A stretch of DNA of 15,491 nt from the NCBI GenBank assembly GCA_049314535.1, contig JBMOEX010000053.1, positions 1 through 15,491 of the forward strand, read 5' to 3'. The stretch's first letter is position 1. Every line of letters starts with the position of its first letter. This document shows positions 6,755-14,109 of this stretch, in pieces. Origin of the DNA: LMEP-6097 sp049314535 (GTDB lineage Bacteria; Cyanobacteriota; Vampirovibrionia; LMEP-6097). Made by a program: the position numbers and the translations under genes. Below the pieces are notes generated by a model. It saw nothing but the letters and a program-made list of their open reading frames with translations. It was not told the origin of the DNA and did not search any database.

Positions 6755-7517
6755 AAAAATCCTGTTGGATAATTTTAACGTTATTTTCGTGTGCTAGAAA
6801 AAGCACTACTAGAAAGGCATTAGACCATGACTGCAAAAAACCACAGAGCCTAGAGAATTTAATACCATTACCATTTAGAAGATATTCTTTCAGATAGACT
6901 TTACTTTTATTTATAGCTTCCTCGATATTCTCTGCGTGAGTGAGTTCTAGCATGTCATCCGACTCTATCTCTGGTTCTATGAAAATATCCATATCCATGA
7001 ACTGGCTTAAATCGAAGCTTCTTCTTTTTCTTTTCTCATCCTCTTCCTGAGCGTCTCTCAAAGCTAAAAGCAGATCTTCTAGTTTTATGGGGCGGTAGCG
7101 AGCTTTTTTATTTATACTTTTACGCACTATCGCTGTATCTAAGACTCCGAGCTGAATTTCCTGTAAATTAAAATCCATTAATTCTTGTTCTAGCAGGTAG
7201 TCTTCATCATCTTCTCTGCCGATATTTAGTGCTGAAGCAGCTTGCATCGAAAGAATATCACTTTTCATTCTTAGTAAAGTAGAAGCGAAGAATATAGCTT
7301 TGCCAGCTTCTTTTAAATTATTCGTGATGGAGCTTTGAATACGACTGAGGTATTTTTCTGTAACTACTTCTAGGTCTACGTCCCATGGATCTATTTCGCC
7401 ATTCTGAGCCATTTCTACTAATATCTCTAGGCTTGGTTCTGCTGAACTTAACTCTTTGAGCTTCCCAAGGGAGTCTTGTTGAGTTCCATATTCATTATTA
7501 GTTTCTATGCTACTAAT
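6720..7517 (-). CDS. scpA: Segregation and condensation protein A (kleisin)
   Basis: Kleisin subunit bridging the SMC heads. From the ATG at 7412 the protein (230 residues) begins MAQNGEIDPWDV, cutting into the N-terminal helix that contacts the SMC neck. The open frame upstream adds SLEILVE directly before MAQNGEIDPWDV, the same place where cyanobacterial ScpA has a leucine-rich helix before GEIDPWDV. No in-frame ATG, GTG or TTG exists there. ATT at 7517-7515 lies 7 nt after AGAGG and gives 265 residues, within the family range; ATA 7508 is the other option but has no well-placed Shine-Dalgarno. The C-terminal winged helix (WSNAFLVVLFLAHENNVKI) is intact. The gene then overlaps the smc stop by 13 nt. 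A 15-codon ATG-led frame (7495-7448) crosses the region one base out of register, so a sequencing frameshift is the alternative. Confidence 0.9.
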   Translation of the reverse strand: MSSIETNNEYGTQQDSLGKLKELSSAEPSLEILVEMAQNGEIDPWDVDLEVVTEKYLSRIQSSITNNLKEAGKAIFFASTLLRMKSDILSMQAASALNIGREDDEDYLLEQELMDFNLQEIQLGVLDTAIVRKSINKKARYRPIKLEDLLLALRDAQEEDEKRKRRSFDLSQFMDMDIFIEPEIESDDMLELTHAENIEEAINKSKVYLKEYLLNGNGIKFSRLCGFLQSWSNAFLVVLFLAHENNVKIIQQDFYGELWLYEPER

Positions 7518-10500
7518 TCTTTTTCCTCTTTTTGGATATTCTGCATGCCGATTACAGTACTAAAGCCTTTTTTATTAAGTGAAACACCGATGGCTCTATC
7601 TGATTTTTCTAACATTGGACGTCTGTGACTGACTACTAAAAACTGAGTGTCTTTAGCGTTACTTTGAATTTTTTCAGCAAGTCTATCTACATTTACTCCA
7701 TCTAGAGCTGAATCTACTTCATCGAAAGCATAGAATGGGGCTGGATTGCACTGCTGAAGAGCGAATAGGAAGCTTAAAGCTGTAAGAGATTTTTCCCCAC
7801 CGCTCATGGCTTCTAGTCTTTGCATTTTTTTACCTCTAGGTTGTGCTTTAATAATCAAGCCACCTTTAAAAATATCTTCTGGATCTTCGAGTATAAGCTG
7901 TCCTTGCCCGAATGAAAGATTCGCGAAAATATCCATAAAGTAACCATTAATTTCTTCAAAGTTCGCTTTAAAGGCTGTTAGCTTCTGTTCATTATAACTA
8001 TCTGCTTTATTAATGAGCATGGTACGCTCTTCAGCTAGTGATTGCTGTTTATTTTCGATTTCAGTTTCACGGCTTTTAACTTCTTCGTATTCTTCTATAG
8101 CCCTCATATTGATTGGCTCCATCGCCGTCATATCTCTTTCGATTTTATTTAACTGTTTCTGTAAATTCTGTAAATCCTCTTCACTGAGCTCTTCTGGAAT
8201 ATTCTCTTCTGTTTGTGAGTCCATTTGAGCTTGCCATTCTGCTTCTAACTGTTCTAGGTGAAGCTTAATATCTGTAGATTTTTTACGAGATTCTACTAAT
8301 TTAATTGCTGTAGATTCGATTAAACTAGTTATCTCCCCTTTTCTTTGAGTAAGTCTAAGTAGCTCATCTGAAAAGACTTTACGCTTTTCACTTAAATCTG
8401 CGATGCTTAATTTTATGCTATCTATTTCACTTTGGATAATAGATATTTCTTTAAAGAGCTTTTCCTTATTTGCTTGGTGAAGCGGGACTTCGGTTTTTAA
8501 TTTTTCTAATTCGCTGTTAGCAGTTTCCAGTCTGAGACTGGATTTGAGGATGTTTTCCTCATTGTATTTTTGTTCTATCTCTAAGCGGTTCTCTTCATTA
8601 ATAAGATTGCTAAGCATGGTCTGGTAGCGCTTAATCTCGACTTCTATTTCTCTAGATTCTTCCATTAAAGCTCCTAGACCAGTGTCTTTTAAAACATCTG
8701 CTATCTCTTCCATACTCTTATTGAGTAATTCGATTTTAGTTTCTTCTGCGCTGATGGATTTATCTATAGTTTCTATCTTAAGTTCTATCTCGTTGAGCTC
8801 TGTTGCGAATTTAGTGAGACTGGCTTTTTCTTTTTCATAGCGATTTTTATTATTTTCTAATTGCACCGAATTTATATTTGAGCTTGCTGATTTTTCGCTG
8901 TAATCAGCTCTGAGAGACTCTACCTTTAATCTAGCTTCTTCTATTTGCTTCTCAAGGTCTTTATGTTCCTGTCCTAGCTGGGTAATGAAGTTCTGTAAAT
9001 CGATACGAGAATTTTCCAGTTTTTGTTTTTCGTGAGCACTATTCGCACCGAAGTGTACACTACTCTTTAAAGCTGAACCACCAGACATAGCCCCGCTTCG
9101 CTCAACGATGTCACCATCTAAGGTGACCATGCGATATCTACCGATAAGTTTTCTTGCGATTTCTATGTTCTTGACTACTAAAGTGTTTGAGAAGGCATAG
9201 GCGAAGGCATCTTTATATTCATCTTTAAAACTTACTAGGTTTATTGCCCAGTTGATAATCCCAGGCATGGTCGGTGTCGGTAGATCCTGAGCGGCACTGA
9301 GTTTATTTAGAGGTAAGAAAGTAGCTCTACCAAGGTTATTCTGTCTAAGGAAATTTATACAGTCTTGACCTACATAGTCATCGTCTACGACTACGCTTCG
9401 AAGCCTAGCTCCAGCAGAAGTTTCTAATGCCATTTTATATTCGTCTTCTACTACACCTAACTGGGCTAAGGTTCCATGAACGCCATCTATATTTAATACT
9501 GCTTCGACAGCTTTACCGTAGCCTGCGGCGTTAGCAGCGAGTTCTTGACCTTCAATTTGGTTTAACTGCTTTTCGATTTTCTTTAATTTATCTTGCTGTT
9601 TATAAATTTCTTCTTGCGTATCACGTTGCTCGTCTTTTAAAGCTTGTATATTGCGGCTTTGAAATGCTATTTGCTCTTTTAAAGCATCTAAATTCAGGTT
9701 GCTTGAACCGATCTGTGAGCTTTCTATGTTTTGAATTTCGTTTAAAGCTTTAGCAGCCTCTTCTTTATGAAACTCTATTCTCTCTGTATGTGATTTTTTC
9801 TGTTCTTCTAGTCTTGCTTTTTCTTGATCTAGTTTACTTTTTTCTTCTTTAATTTCACTGATTTTATTCTGAACTTCAGCTAGACTCTTGTTGCTGACAT
9901 CGTTATTTAAGCTTATACTTCTTATTTCATTTTGAATTCTTTCATAATTCTCTTGTTCAGTTTTTATATTCGTTTCTATATTTTGTTTTTCACTCTTAAA
10001 TTCCTCAGCTTTAAAAGTGAAATCTTTAATTTTATCTTTTAAAGACTTAATCTCACGAGTGATGTTTTTAGTTTCAGTTTCGTAGTCATTGATTTGTTTT
10101 TCTAAAAATTCTAAAGTACTTTCTTCACGAGTAAGAGTGCTTTGCAGTTGTTCTTTTCTAGCACCTAGTTCCCTCTGCTTACCTTCACCTAATCTTTCTA
10201 TCTCTTGATTTAAAGTTTCTAGGTCTTCTTGATTGTTCTGTATTTTAAGATTAACTTCGATATTTTCGTCTCGCAGAGAGACTTTCTGTAAATCTAAATC
10301 ATCAATTAAGCTTAATGAGTCTAAATACTGCTTCTCGACTTGTTTCTTGCGTATGCCTAAAAATTTTCTTTCTAAGTCAGCTCTTTGTTTTTTGAGTTCG
10401 GCATATTTAACAGCTTGGTCTCTGTCTTTACGAAGCTGTTCTAGCCTAGATTTCAGCTCAGTAAGTATAATCTCTTGGCTTTCTATTCTTTCATAGACTA

Positions 10501-11029
10501 TAGCTAACTCTTTAGCAGACATTTCTATCTTTCTGTCGAATTCAGCGACACCAGCTATTTCATCTATAATTTTTCTTCTATCTACTGGAGACATACTAAT
10601 AATTGAAGCTACGTCACCTTGCATAACGACATTAAAACCTTTAGGACTGATATTGAAGTCTGCAAGCTTGTCATGAATTTGAGTTAAGGTAGCTGGGCTG
10701 TCATTGAGGGAATATTTACTGTCGTAAGTATCACCTTTGACGCGAATTCGTCTCTGGATAATGATTTCAACGCCAGTATTCTCATCTTTAAAAGTAACTC
10801 TCACGGAACATTCTTTTTTACCACTTATATTATTAAGTAGGTCGCTAAGCTTCTCTGCACGCATGTTACGGGTCGTAGTTAAGCCAAGAGCGAACATTAA
10901 AGAATCTATAACATTGGATTTCCCAGAGCCATTAGGACCTGAGACGGTCGTAAAACCATCTAAGATAGGAAGAACTGTCTTCTCCCCAAAACTTTTAAAA
11001 TTATCAAGCTCTATTTCTTTGATTCGCAT
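7505..11029 (-). CDS. smc: Chromosome segregation ATPase SMC
   Basis: Core of the bacterial condensin, which extrudes DNA loops and separates sister origins. All parts of the 1174-residue chain are present. The N-terminal head has Walker A GPNGSGKSN (31-39) and Q-loop MQGDV (Q137). A first coiled coil spans about 165-500 and the hinge about 515-655, with LGRATFLPLNKL (566-577) and RSGAMSGGS (644-652). A return coiled coil follows to about 1010. The C-terminal head has signature MSGGEK (from 1075) and Walker B FYAFDEVD (1099-1106). Length and layout are normal. The ATG at 11029 is supported by MRIKEIELDNFKSFG, the family N-terminus. It leads an operon with scpA and scpB, so all three condensin subunits can be made from one transcript, and it is divergent from nnr. 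Confidence 0.97.
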   Translation of the reverse strand: MRIKEIELDNFKSFGEKTVLPILDGFTTVSGPNGSGKSNVIDSLMFALGLTTTRNMRAEKLSDLLNNISGKKECSVRVTFKDENTGVEIIIQRRIRVKGDTYDSKYSLNDSPATLTQIHDKLADFNISPKGFNVVMQGDVASIISMSPVDRRKIIDEIAGVAEFDRKIEMSAKELAIVYERIESQEIILTELKSRLEQLRKDRDQAVKYAELKKQRADLERKFLGIRKKQVEKQYLDSLSLIDDLDLQKVSLRDENIEVNLKIQNNQEDLETLNQEIERLGEGKQRELGARKEQLQSTLTREESTLEFLEKQINDYETETKNITREIKSLKDKIKDFTFKAEEFKSEKQNIETNIKTEQENYERIQNEIRSISLNNDVSNKSLAEVQNKISEIKEEKSKLDQEKARLEEQKKSHTERIEFHKEEAAKALNEIQNIESSQIGSSNLNLDALKEQIAFQSRNIQALKDEQRDTQEEIYKQQDKLKKIEKQLNQIEGQELAANAAGYGKAVEAVLNIDGVHGTLAQLGVVEDEYKMALETSAGARLRSVVVDDDYVGQDCINFLRQNNLGRATFLPLNKLSAAQDLPTPTMPGIINWAINLVSFKDEYKDAFAYAFSNTLVVKNIEIARKLIGRYRMVTLDGDIVERSGAMSGGSALKSSVHFGANSAHEKQKLENSRIDLQNFITQLGQEHKDLEKQIEEARLKVESLRADYSEKSASSNINSVQLENNKNRYEKEKASLTKFATELNEIELKIETIDKSISAEETKIELLNKSMEEIADVLKDTGLGALMEESREIEVEIKRYQTMLSNLINEENRLEIEQKYNEENILKSSLRLETANSELEKLKTEVPLHQANKEKLFKEISIIQSEIDSIKLSIADLSEKRKVFSDELLRLTQRKGEITSLIESTAIKLVESRKKSTDIKLHLEQLEAEWQAQMDSQTEENIPEELSEEDLQNLQKQLNKIERDMTAMEPINMRAIEEYEEVKSRETEIENKQQSLAEERTMLINKADSYNEQKLTAFKANFEEINGYFMDIFANLSFGQGQLILEDPEDIFKGGLIIKAQPRGKKMQRLEAMSGGEKSLTALSFLFALQQCNPAPFYAFDEVDSALDGVNVDRLAEKIQSNAKDTQFLVVSHRRPMLEKSDRAIGVSLNKKGFSTVIGMQNIQKEEKELVA

Positions 11030-11063
11030 TAAGCACTATTATGTTAATGATAACGATTTATCT

Positions 11064-11069
11064 ATTATA
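11064..11069 (-). promoter_or_regulatory. Candidate -10 box of the smc operon
   Basis: The minus strand reads TATAAT (11069-11064), a perfect -10 box about 35 nt upstream of the smc ATG. The expected -35 position reads TAGCCC, which does not match. A GGGCTAGCCC palindrome (11087-11096) covers that -35 position and could be a binding site for an activator or repressor. Confidence 0.35.
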
Positions 11070-11164
11070 TATTGATAAGTCTATATGGGCTAGCCCTTTT
11101 TTATCTCTATCTTCTCGATCGCTCATATAAAATCTCTTGTTAGCCGCAATTTTCGTCTTTGAAT

Positions 11165-11193
11165 TTGCATGCTTGCTAACAGTACCTTATACT
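11165..11193 (+). promoter_or_regulatory. nnr promoter
   Basis: TTGCAT (11165-11170), a 17-nt spacer, then TATACT (11188-11193) is a good sigma70-type promoter. Transcription would start near 11200, leaving a leader of about 50 nt before the CTG start at 11252. Confidence 0.6.
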
Positions 11194-11237
11194 AAGGTTA
11201 GTCTTAATTGATGCATAGAGCTGTGAAGCAGCTTGCT

Positions 11238-11254
11238 GAGGAGATCATTTTCTG
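11238..11254 (+). promoter_or_regulatory. Shine-Dalgarno and CTG start of nnr
   Basis: GAGGAG (11238-11243) is followed after 8 nt by CTG (11252-11254), which opens the frame encoding QRVLKAEEIKNID, the expected NnrE N-terminus. The same frame has TGA at 11237-11239, so the start must lie after it. No ATG, GTG or TTG occurs in frame before 11327. Confidence 0.65.
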
Positions 11255-12862
11255 CAAAGAGTACTTAAAGCTGAGGAAATAAAAAATATAGACGAAGTCG
11301 CTGTCGCCGAGCAGGGAATCTTTTACATGCAGAGAGCTGCTCAAGGGCTTTTCAAGTTGATAGTTGGGCTGATCGAAAAAAATCATCAGAATTTCCTTTT
11401 AAGTTTGCCGAAAATAACAGTTTTTGCAGGGAAGGGTAATAATGGTGGGGATGGTATCCTTCTTGCAGCTGAGCTATTAAAGCATGGCTATAAAGTGAAA
11501 TGCTATTCTACTGCTCACCCTAGCGAATATCAAGGTGAATCAGCTCTTGCCTATCAGCTTTTTTTGCAGGCTGGTGGAAAGATTGATGTGATTCACAATG
11601 ATGCAGATATATTGTCTGTGAAACACTTTCTACTAAAGCAAATGAATGGTATCTGGGTTGATGCATTGCTCGGGATTGGTTCTAAGGGTGCAGCTCATGG
11701 TATTTGTGCAAAGCTAATTGAGATTATAAATTCTACGAAGGTGCAGAGTAAATCACTCTGCGTGTCTGTTGATATTCCTTCTGGGATTGATGTTGATAGT
11801 GGCGAAGTGTTTGAACCTTCTATCAATGCTGATTATACGGTGCAGATGGGCTTCTCTAAAATATCTTCACTTTTTTATCCTGCTAAAACCAAGTATGGGC
11901 AGATAGTTTTTCAAGAATTAAAATACCCTTTAGAACTGGTTTCTCGCTCATCTTCTGTGAGGATTTTTTCAGTAGATCTTTCTATGGTTAGATCTTTTAT
12001 TCCAGAAAGAAAAATAACAGGTTCTAAGTTTGATCATGGTGTTGGGATGCTGCTCGCAGGGTCTTATGGTATGAGTGGTGCTGCGATGCTCTCTGGAAGT
12101 GCTGCTATGCGTTCAGGACTTGGTTTGTTGCATGTTTTTAGTTATGAATCAGTTTTGCCGATAATCGCTACTAATCTCTGGGATGCAGTTCTGCACCCGA
12201 TTGTAGAGAATGTAAAAGCTAATATTGATTATGTAAAAGATTTTCTTACATCTCGGAAGATAGATGCATTAGCCTTAGGTCCAGGTTTGTCGACAAATCC
12301 TAAAAGTATTAGTCTGGTAAAGAATATTCTTGAGTTGATGACTATGATTGACTCTAAGCCATTGATTCTAGATGCTGATGCGATTAATGCTTTTGTAGGT
12401 TCTACTGATCTTTTAAAAGCTTATTCTGGTGAGCTTTTAATAACGCCCCACGCTAAAGAATTTTCTAGATTATTTCAAGAAGATATTTCAGAATATGCAC
12501 CTTATGATAAGGCTAAATTTCTAAGTGAAACGGCTCAAAAATATTCCTTAAACATACTTTATAAGGGAGCTCCTACTTATATTGCTCGCAGTAGTGGTGA
12601 AGTGTATATAGTTCCTACAGGATGCTCTGCTCTTGCTAAAGCTGGTTCAGGTGATGTTTTGACTGGTTTAATCCTTTCTTTTGTGGCTCAAGGATTAGAA
12701 CTGTATCAGGCAGCAATTCTTGCTGCTTATGTTCATAACCTTATGGGTTTACTTGCTGTAGAAAAGGATTCTGAATATTCTGTTTTAGCTAGTGATTTGA
12801 TTAAATATGTTGGTATGGCGATAGAAATTTTAAAACAGGATGATATCAAAAAATCTTTGTGA
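11252..12862 (+). CDS. nnr: Bifunctional NAD(P)HX epimerase / ADP-dependent NAD(P)HX dehydratase
   Basis: Repairs NADH and NADPH damaged by hydration: the N-terminal YjeF_N (NnrE) domain epimerises R- to S-NAD(P)HX, and the C-terminal carbohydrate-kinase-like (NnrD) domain dehydrates the S form. Numbering from ATG 11327 (511 residues): NnrE motifs GKGNNGGDG (35-43), VDALLGIG (111-118) and VDIPSGID (148-155); NnrD motifs LGPGLS (317-322), LILDADAINA (346-355), TPHAKE (373-378) and AGSGDVLTG (439-447) with the likely catalytic D443. From that ATG the first NnrE helix is missing. The upstream frame supplies MQRVLKAEEIKNIDEVAVAE from a CTG at 11252, 8 nt after GAGGAG, giving 536 residues. A short ATG-led frame (11211-11282) covers the same bases out of register and ends at once. 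Confidence 0.93.
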   Translation: MQRVLKAEEIKNIDEVAVAEQGIFYMQRAAQGLFKLIVGLIEKNHQNFLLSLPKITVFAGKGNNGGDGILLAAELLKHGYKVKCYSTAHPSEYQGESALAYQLFLQAGGKIDVIHNDADILSVKHFLLKQMNGIWVDALLGIGSKGAAHGICAKLIEIINSTKVQSKSLCVSVDIPSGIDVDSGEVFEPSINADYTVQMGFSKISSLFYPAKTKYGQIVFQELKYPLELVSRSSSVRIFSVDLSMVRSFIPERKITGSKFDHGVGMLLAGSYGMSGAAMLSGSAAMRSGLGLLHVFSYESVLPIIATNLWDAVLHPIVENVKANIDYVKDFLTSRKIDALALGPGLSTNPKSISLVKNILELMTMIDSKPLILDADAINAFVGSTDLLKAYSGELLITPHAKEFSRLFQEDISEYAPYDKAKFLSETAQKYSLNILYKGAPTYIARSSGEVYIVPTGCSALAKAGSGDVLTGLILSFVAQGLELYQAAILAAYVHNLMGLLAVEKDSEYSVLASDLIKYVGMAIEILKQDDIKKSL

Positions 12863-12890
12863 GATTCTTTGTATCTGCATTATTTAAAAT

Positions 12891-12918
12891 TTTACAGACC
12901 TTATGACGAAGCTAAGAT
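12891..12918 (+). promoter_or_regulatory. Candidate promoter of the orphan gene
   Basis: TTTACA (12891-12896), a 16-nt spacer and TAAGAT (12913-12918) precede the orphan gene at 12952. The layout resembles the candidate recA promoter (TTTACA, 16 nt, TACACT). It is a moderate match only. Confidence 0.35.
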
Positions 12919-12951
12919 AACTGGATCTATGGCTGAAAGGGGGTATTAAAT

Positions 12952-13971
12952 ATGGTTACTTTAACATCGTCTACTACAAATCCTTCAATTCCTTCTAATA
13001 ACAGCCTATTACTGCCGTCTTCTTCGGGAGACTCGACTCTTCTTGACGGCTTTCGCAAGAAGTTTAGTGAAATTATTGACTCTTACGGTCAACTGGCAAG
13101 TATCCCACCTGCTCCTAAAGAAAAAGAAAATCCTTGGTTGGATTTTGTGCTTAAACATTCTTCGTTAGGGCAAATTAATAGTTTATTTCCACTTAATAAA
13201 TTATTCGATAATAATCTAGGAAATATTTCAGAGCAAAGCTTTTTGAAATATATAAATCAATTAAAGCAGGATGGAATAACATATTCATTAACAGCGGATG
13301 GTAATCCAAAACAAACAAATTGCATTATTGCAGTCGGTGATTTTCTTAAAAAATATCTTACGCCCGATCAAATAGAATCTATAAATTGGAATAAATTCTA
13401 CAATAGAGATGGAACAGATATTTCTTACGAGGAGAGAATTGCTGGAGCTCCTGGAGCTTTATCTGAAGCAGGTTTGACTGATCAAGTCTTGAAATCTCGC
13501 GATAAAGAAAACTCTACACCAGAAAAACGTAAAGCTTTTATAGGTAAGTTTCGTGAAATGATTGAAGCAGGGGCATTGGTTAAATGGGATCTTGCGGCAC
13601 AATCAACGGGCGAAGTTCCTGGTAATTCAAAAGTACTTAACTTTACACCCGATAAGGATGGAAGAGTTATTGGCGGGCATGAGACTATGTTATCCAAGAA
13701 AGACCTGGAGCTAGTTAAAGATCCCAAGACGGGAGAAGTGATTGATATTTATTTTAGAGTTACTGGGGCTCATTGGGAGGGTAACTTAGGTGTCAGTGAA
13801 GGAAGATTTTCTTTGGTCAAGGATTTTTTAGAGCCTGGTAATCATTTGACTCTTGCGACTTTAAAGCCAGAGATATTAAGTAAGATTGCTGATAAAGATC
13901 CTGAGCTGGTCGCTTCTAGTCGAAATAATTTGGCATCATTTATAAAGTTGCAGCCATTTATTATTCCATAA
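12952..13971 (+). CDS. Uncharacterised 339-residue protein
   Basis: I do not recognise a family. The start is firm: ATG, 8 nt after a strong AAGGGGG (12937-12943). There is no signal peptide. Residues 1-30 are Ser/Thr/Asn/Pro-rich and probably disordered. A proline-rich linker (52-56) precedes helices up to about 110. The middle holds the only cysteine, C124, in QTNCIIAVGDFLKKYL, shaped like a cysteine at the start of a helix in papain- or NlpC-like folds. The C-terminal half (about 225-300) has a beta-rich stretch with GGHETML (H243) and TGAHWEGNLGVSEG (H274). A Cys-His hydrolase is therefore conceivable but unproven. Codons are very AT-rich (many AAT, AAA, ATT). It stands between nnr and recA with its own candidate promoter, so probably it is a separate insertion of lineage-specific character. 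Confidence 0.8.
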   Translation: MVTLTSSTTNPSIPSNNSLLLPSSSGDSTLLDGFRKKFSEIIDSYGQLASIPPAPKEKENPWLDFVLKHSSLGQINSLFPLNKLFDNNLGNISEQSFLKYINQLKQDGITYSLTADGNPKQTNCIIAVGDFLKKYLTPDQIESINWNKFYNRDGTDISYEERIAGAPGALSEAGLTDQVLKSRDKENSTPEKRKAFIGKFREMIEAGALVKWDLAAQSTGEVPGNSKVLNFTPDKDGRVIGGHETMLSKKDLELVKDPKTGEVIDIYFRVTGAHWEGNLGVSEGRFSLVKDFLEPGNHLTLATLKPEILSKIADKDPELVASSRNNLASFIKLQPFIIP

Positions 13972-13999
13972 AATAAAACAATTTTAATTTAAAAAGATA

Positions 14000-14027
14000 T
14001 TTACAAAAAAGACAATCATGCTACACT
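14000..14027 (+). promoter_or_regulatory. recA promoter candidate
   Basis: TTTACA (14000-14005), a 16-nt spacer and TACACT (14022-14027) lie about 85 nt before recA. No CTG-N8-CAG, GAAC-N4-GTTC or other LexA-type box is visible between 13972 and 14109, so SOS control is not evident from the sequence. Confidence 0.45.
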
Positions 14028-14097
14028 TACAAGTATAAGAGGGTAGATCCCTGAATTTCTCAAATACTTTACCCAAGTGTATTAGGATCTAGTCTCG

Positions 14098-14103
14098 AAG
14101 GAG
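14098..14103 (+). promoter_or_regulatory. recA ribosome binding site
   Basis: AAGGAG lies 6 nt before the ATG at 14110, a near-ideal Shine-Dalgarno that fixes the recA start. Confidence 0.8.
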
Positions 14104-14109
14104 ATAAAC

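Noticed and set aside
6972..6990. A 13-base match (AAAATATCCATAT) to the palindrome arm inside scpA, with a shorter one near 7925
   Set aside because: It encodes conserved-looking codons (MDMDIF, MDIF) in scpA and smc; this is chance similarity in AT-rich coding sequence.
7448..7495. A 15-residue ATG-led peptide before scpA, or programmed frameshifting into scpA
   Set aside because: There is no Shine-Dalgarno before the ATG and no standard slippery heptamer in that frame; the ATT start explains the data more simply, though a sequencing frameshift remains possible.
8013..11075. Several open frames of 71-112 codons on the plus strand within or overlapping the start of smc (for example 10233-10496 and 10737-11075)
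   Set aside because: They lie antisense to conserved SMC regions, are Ser/Leu/Cys-rich as expected of shadow frames, and have no Shine-Dalgarno.
11087..11102. GGGCTAGCCC followed by six T, resembling a terminator
   Set aside because: The palindrome has no spacer, so a hairpin would have only 3 bp; it lies in a divergent promoter region, where an operator fits better.
11204..11386. A 60-codon minus-strand frame over the nnr start
   Set aside because: It is antisense to the conserved NnrE N-terminus with no ribosome site or recognisable protein.
13972..14109. SOS/LexA box before recA
   Set aside because: I looked for CTG-N8-CAG-like and GAAC/GTTC-like boxes and found none.
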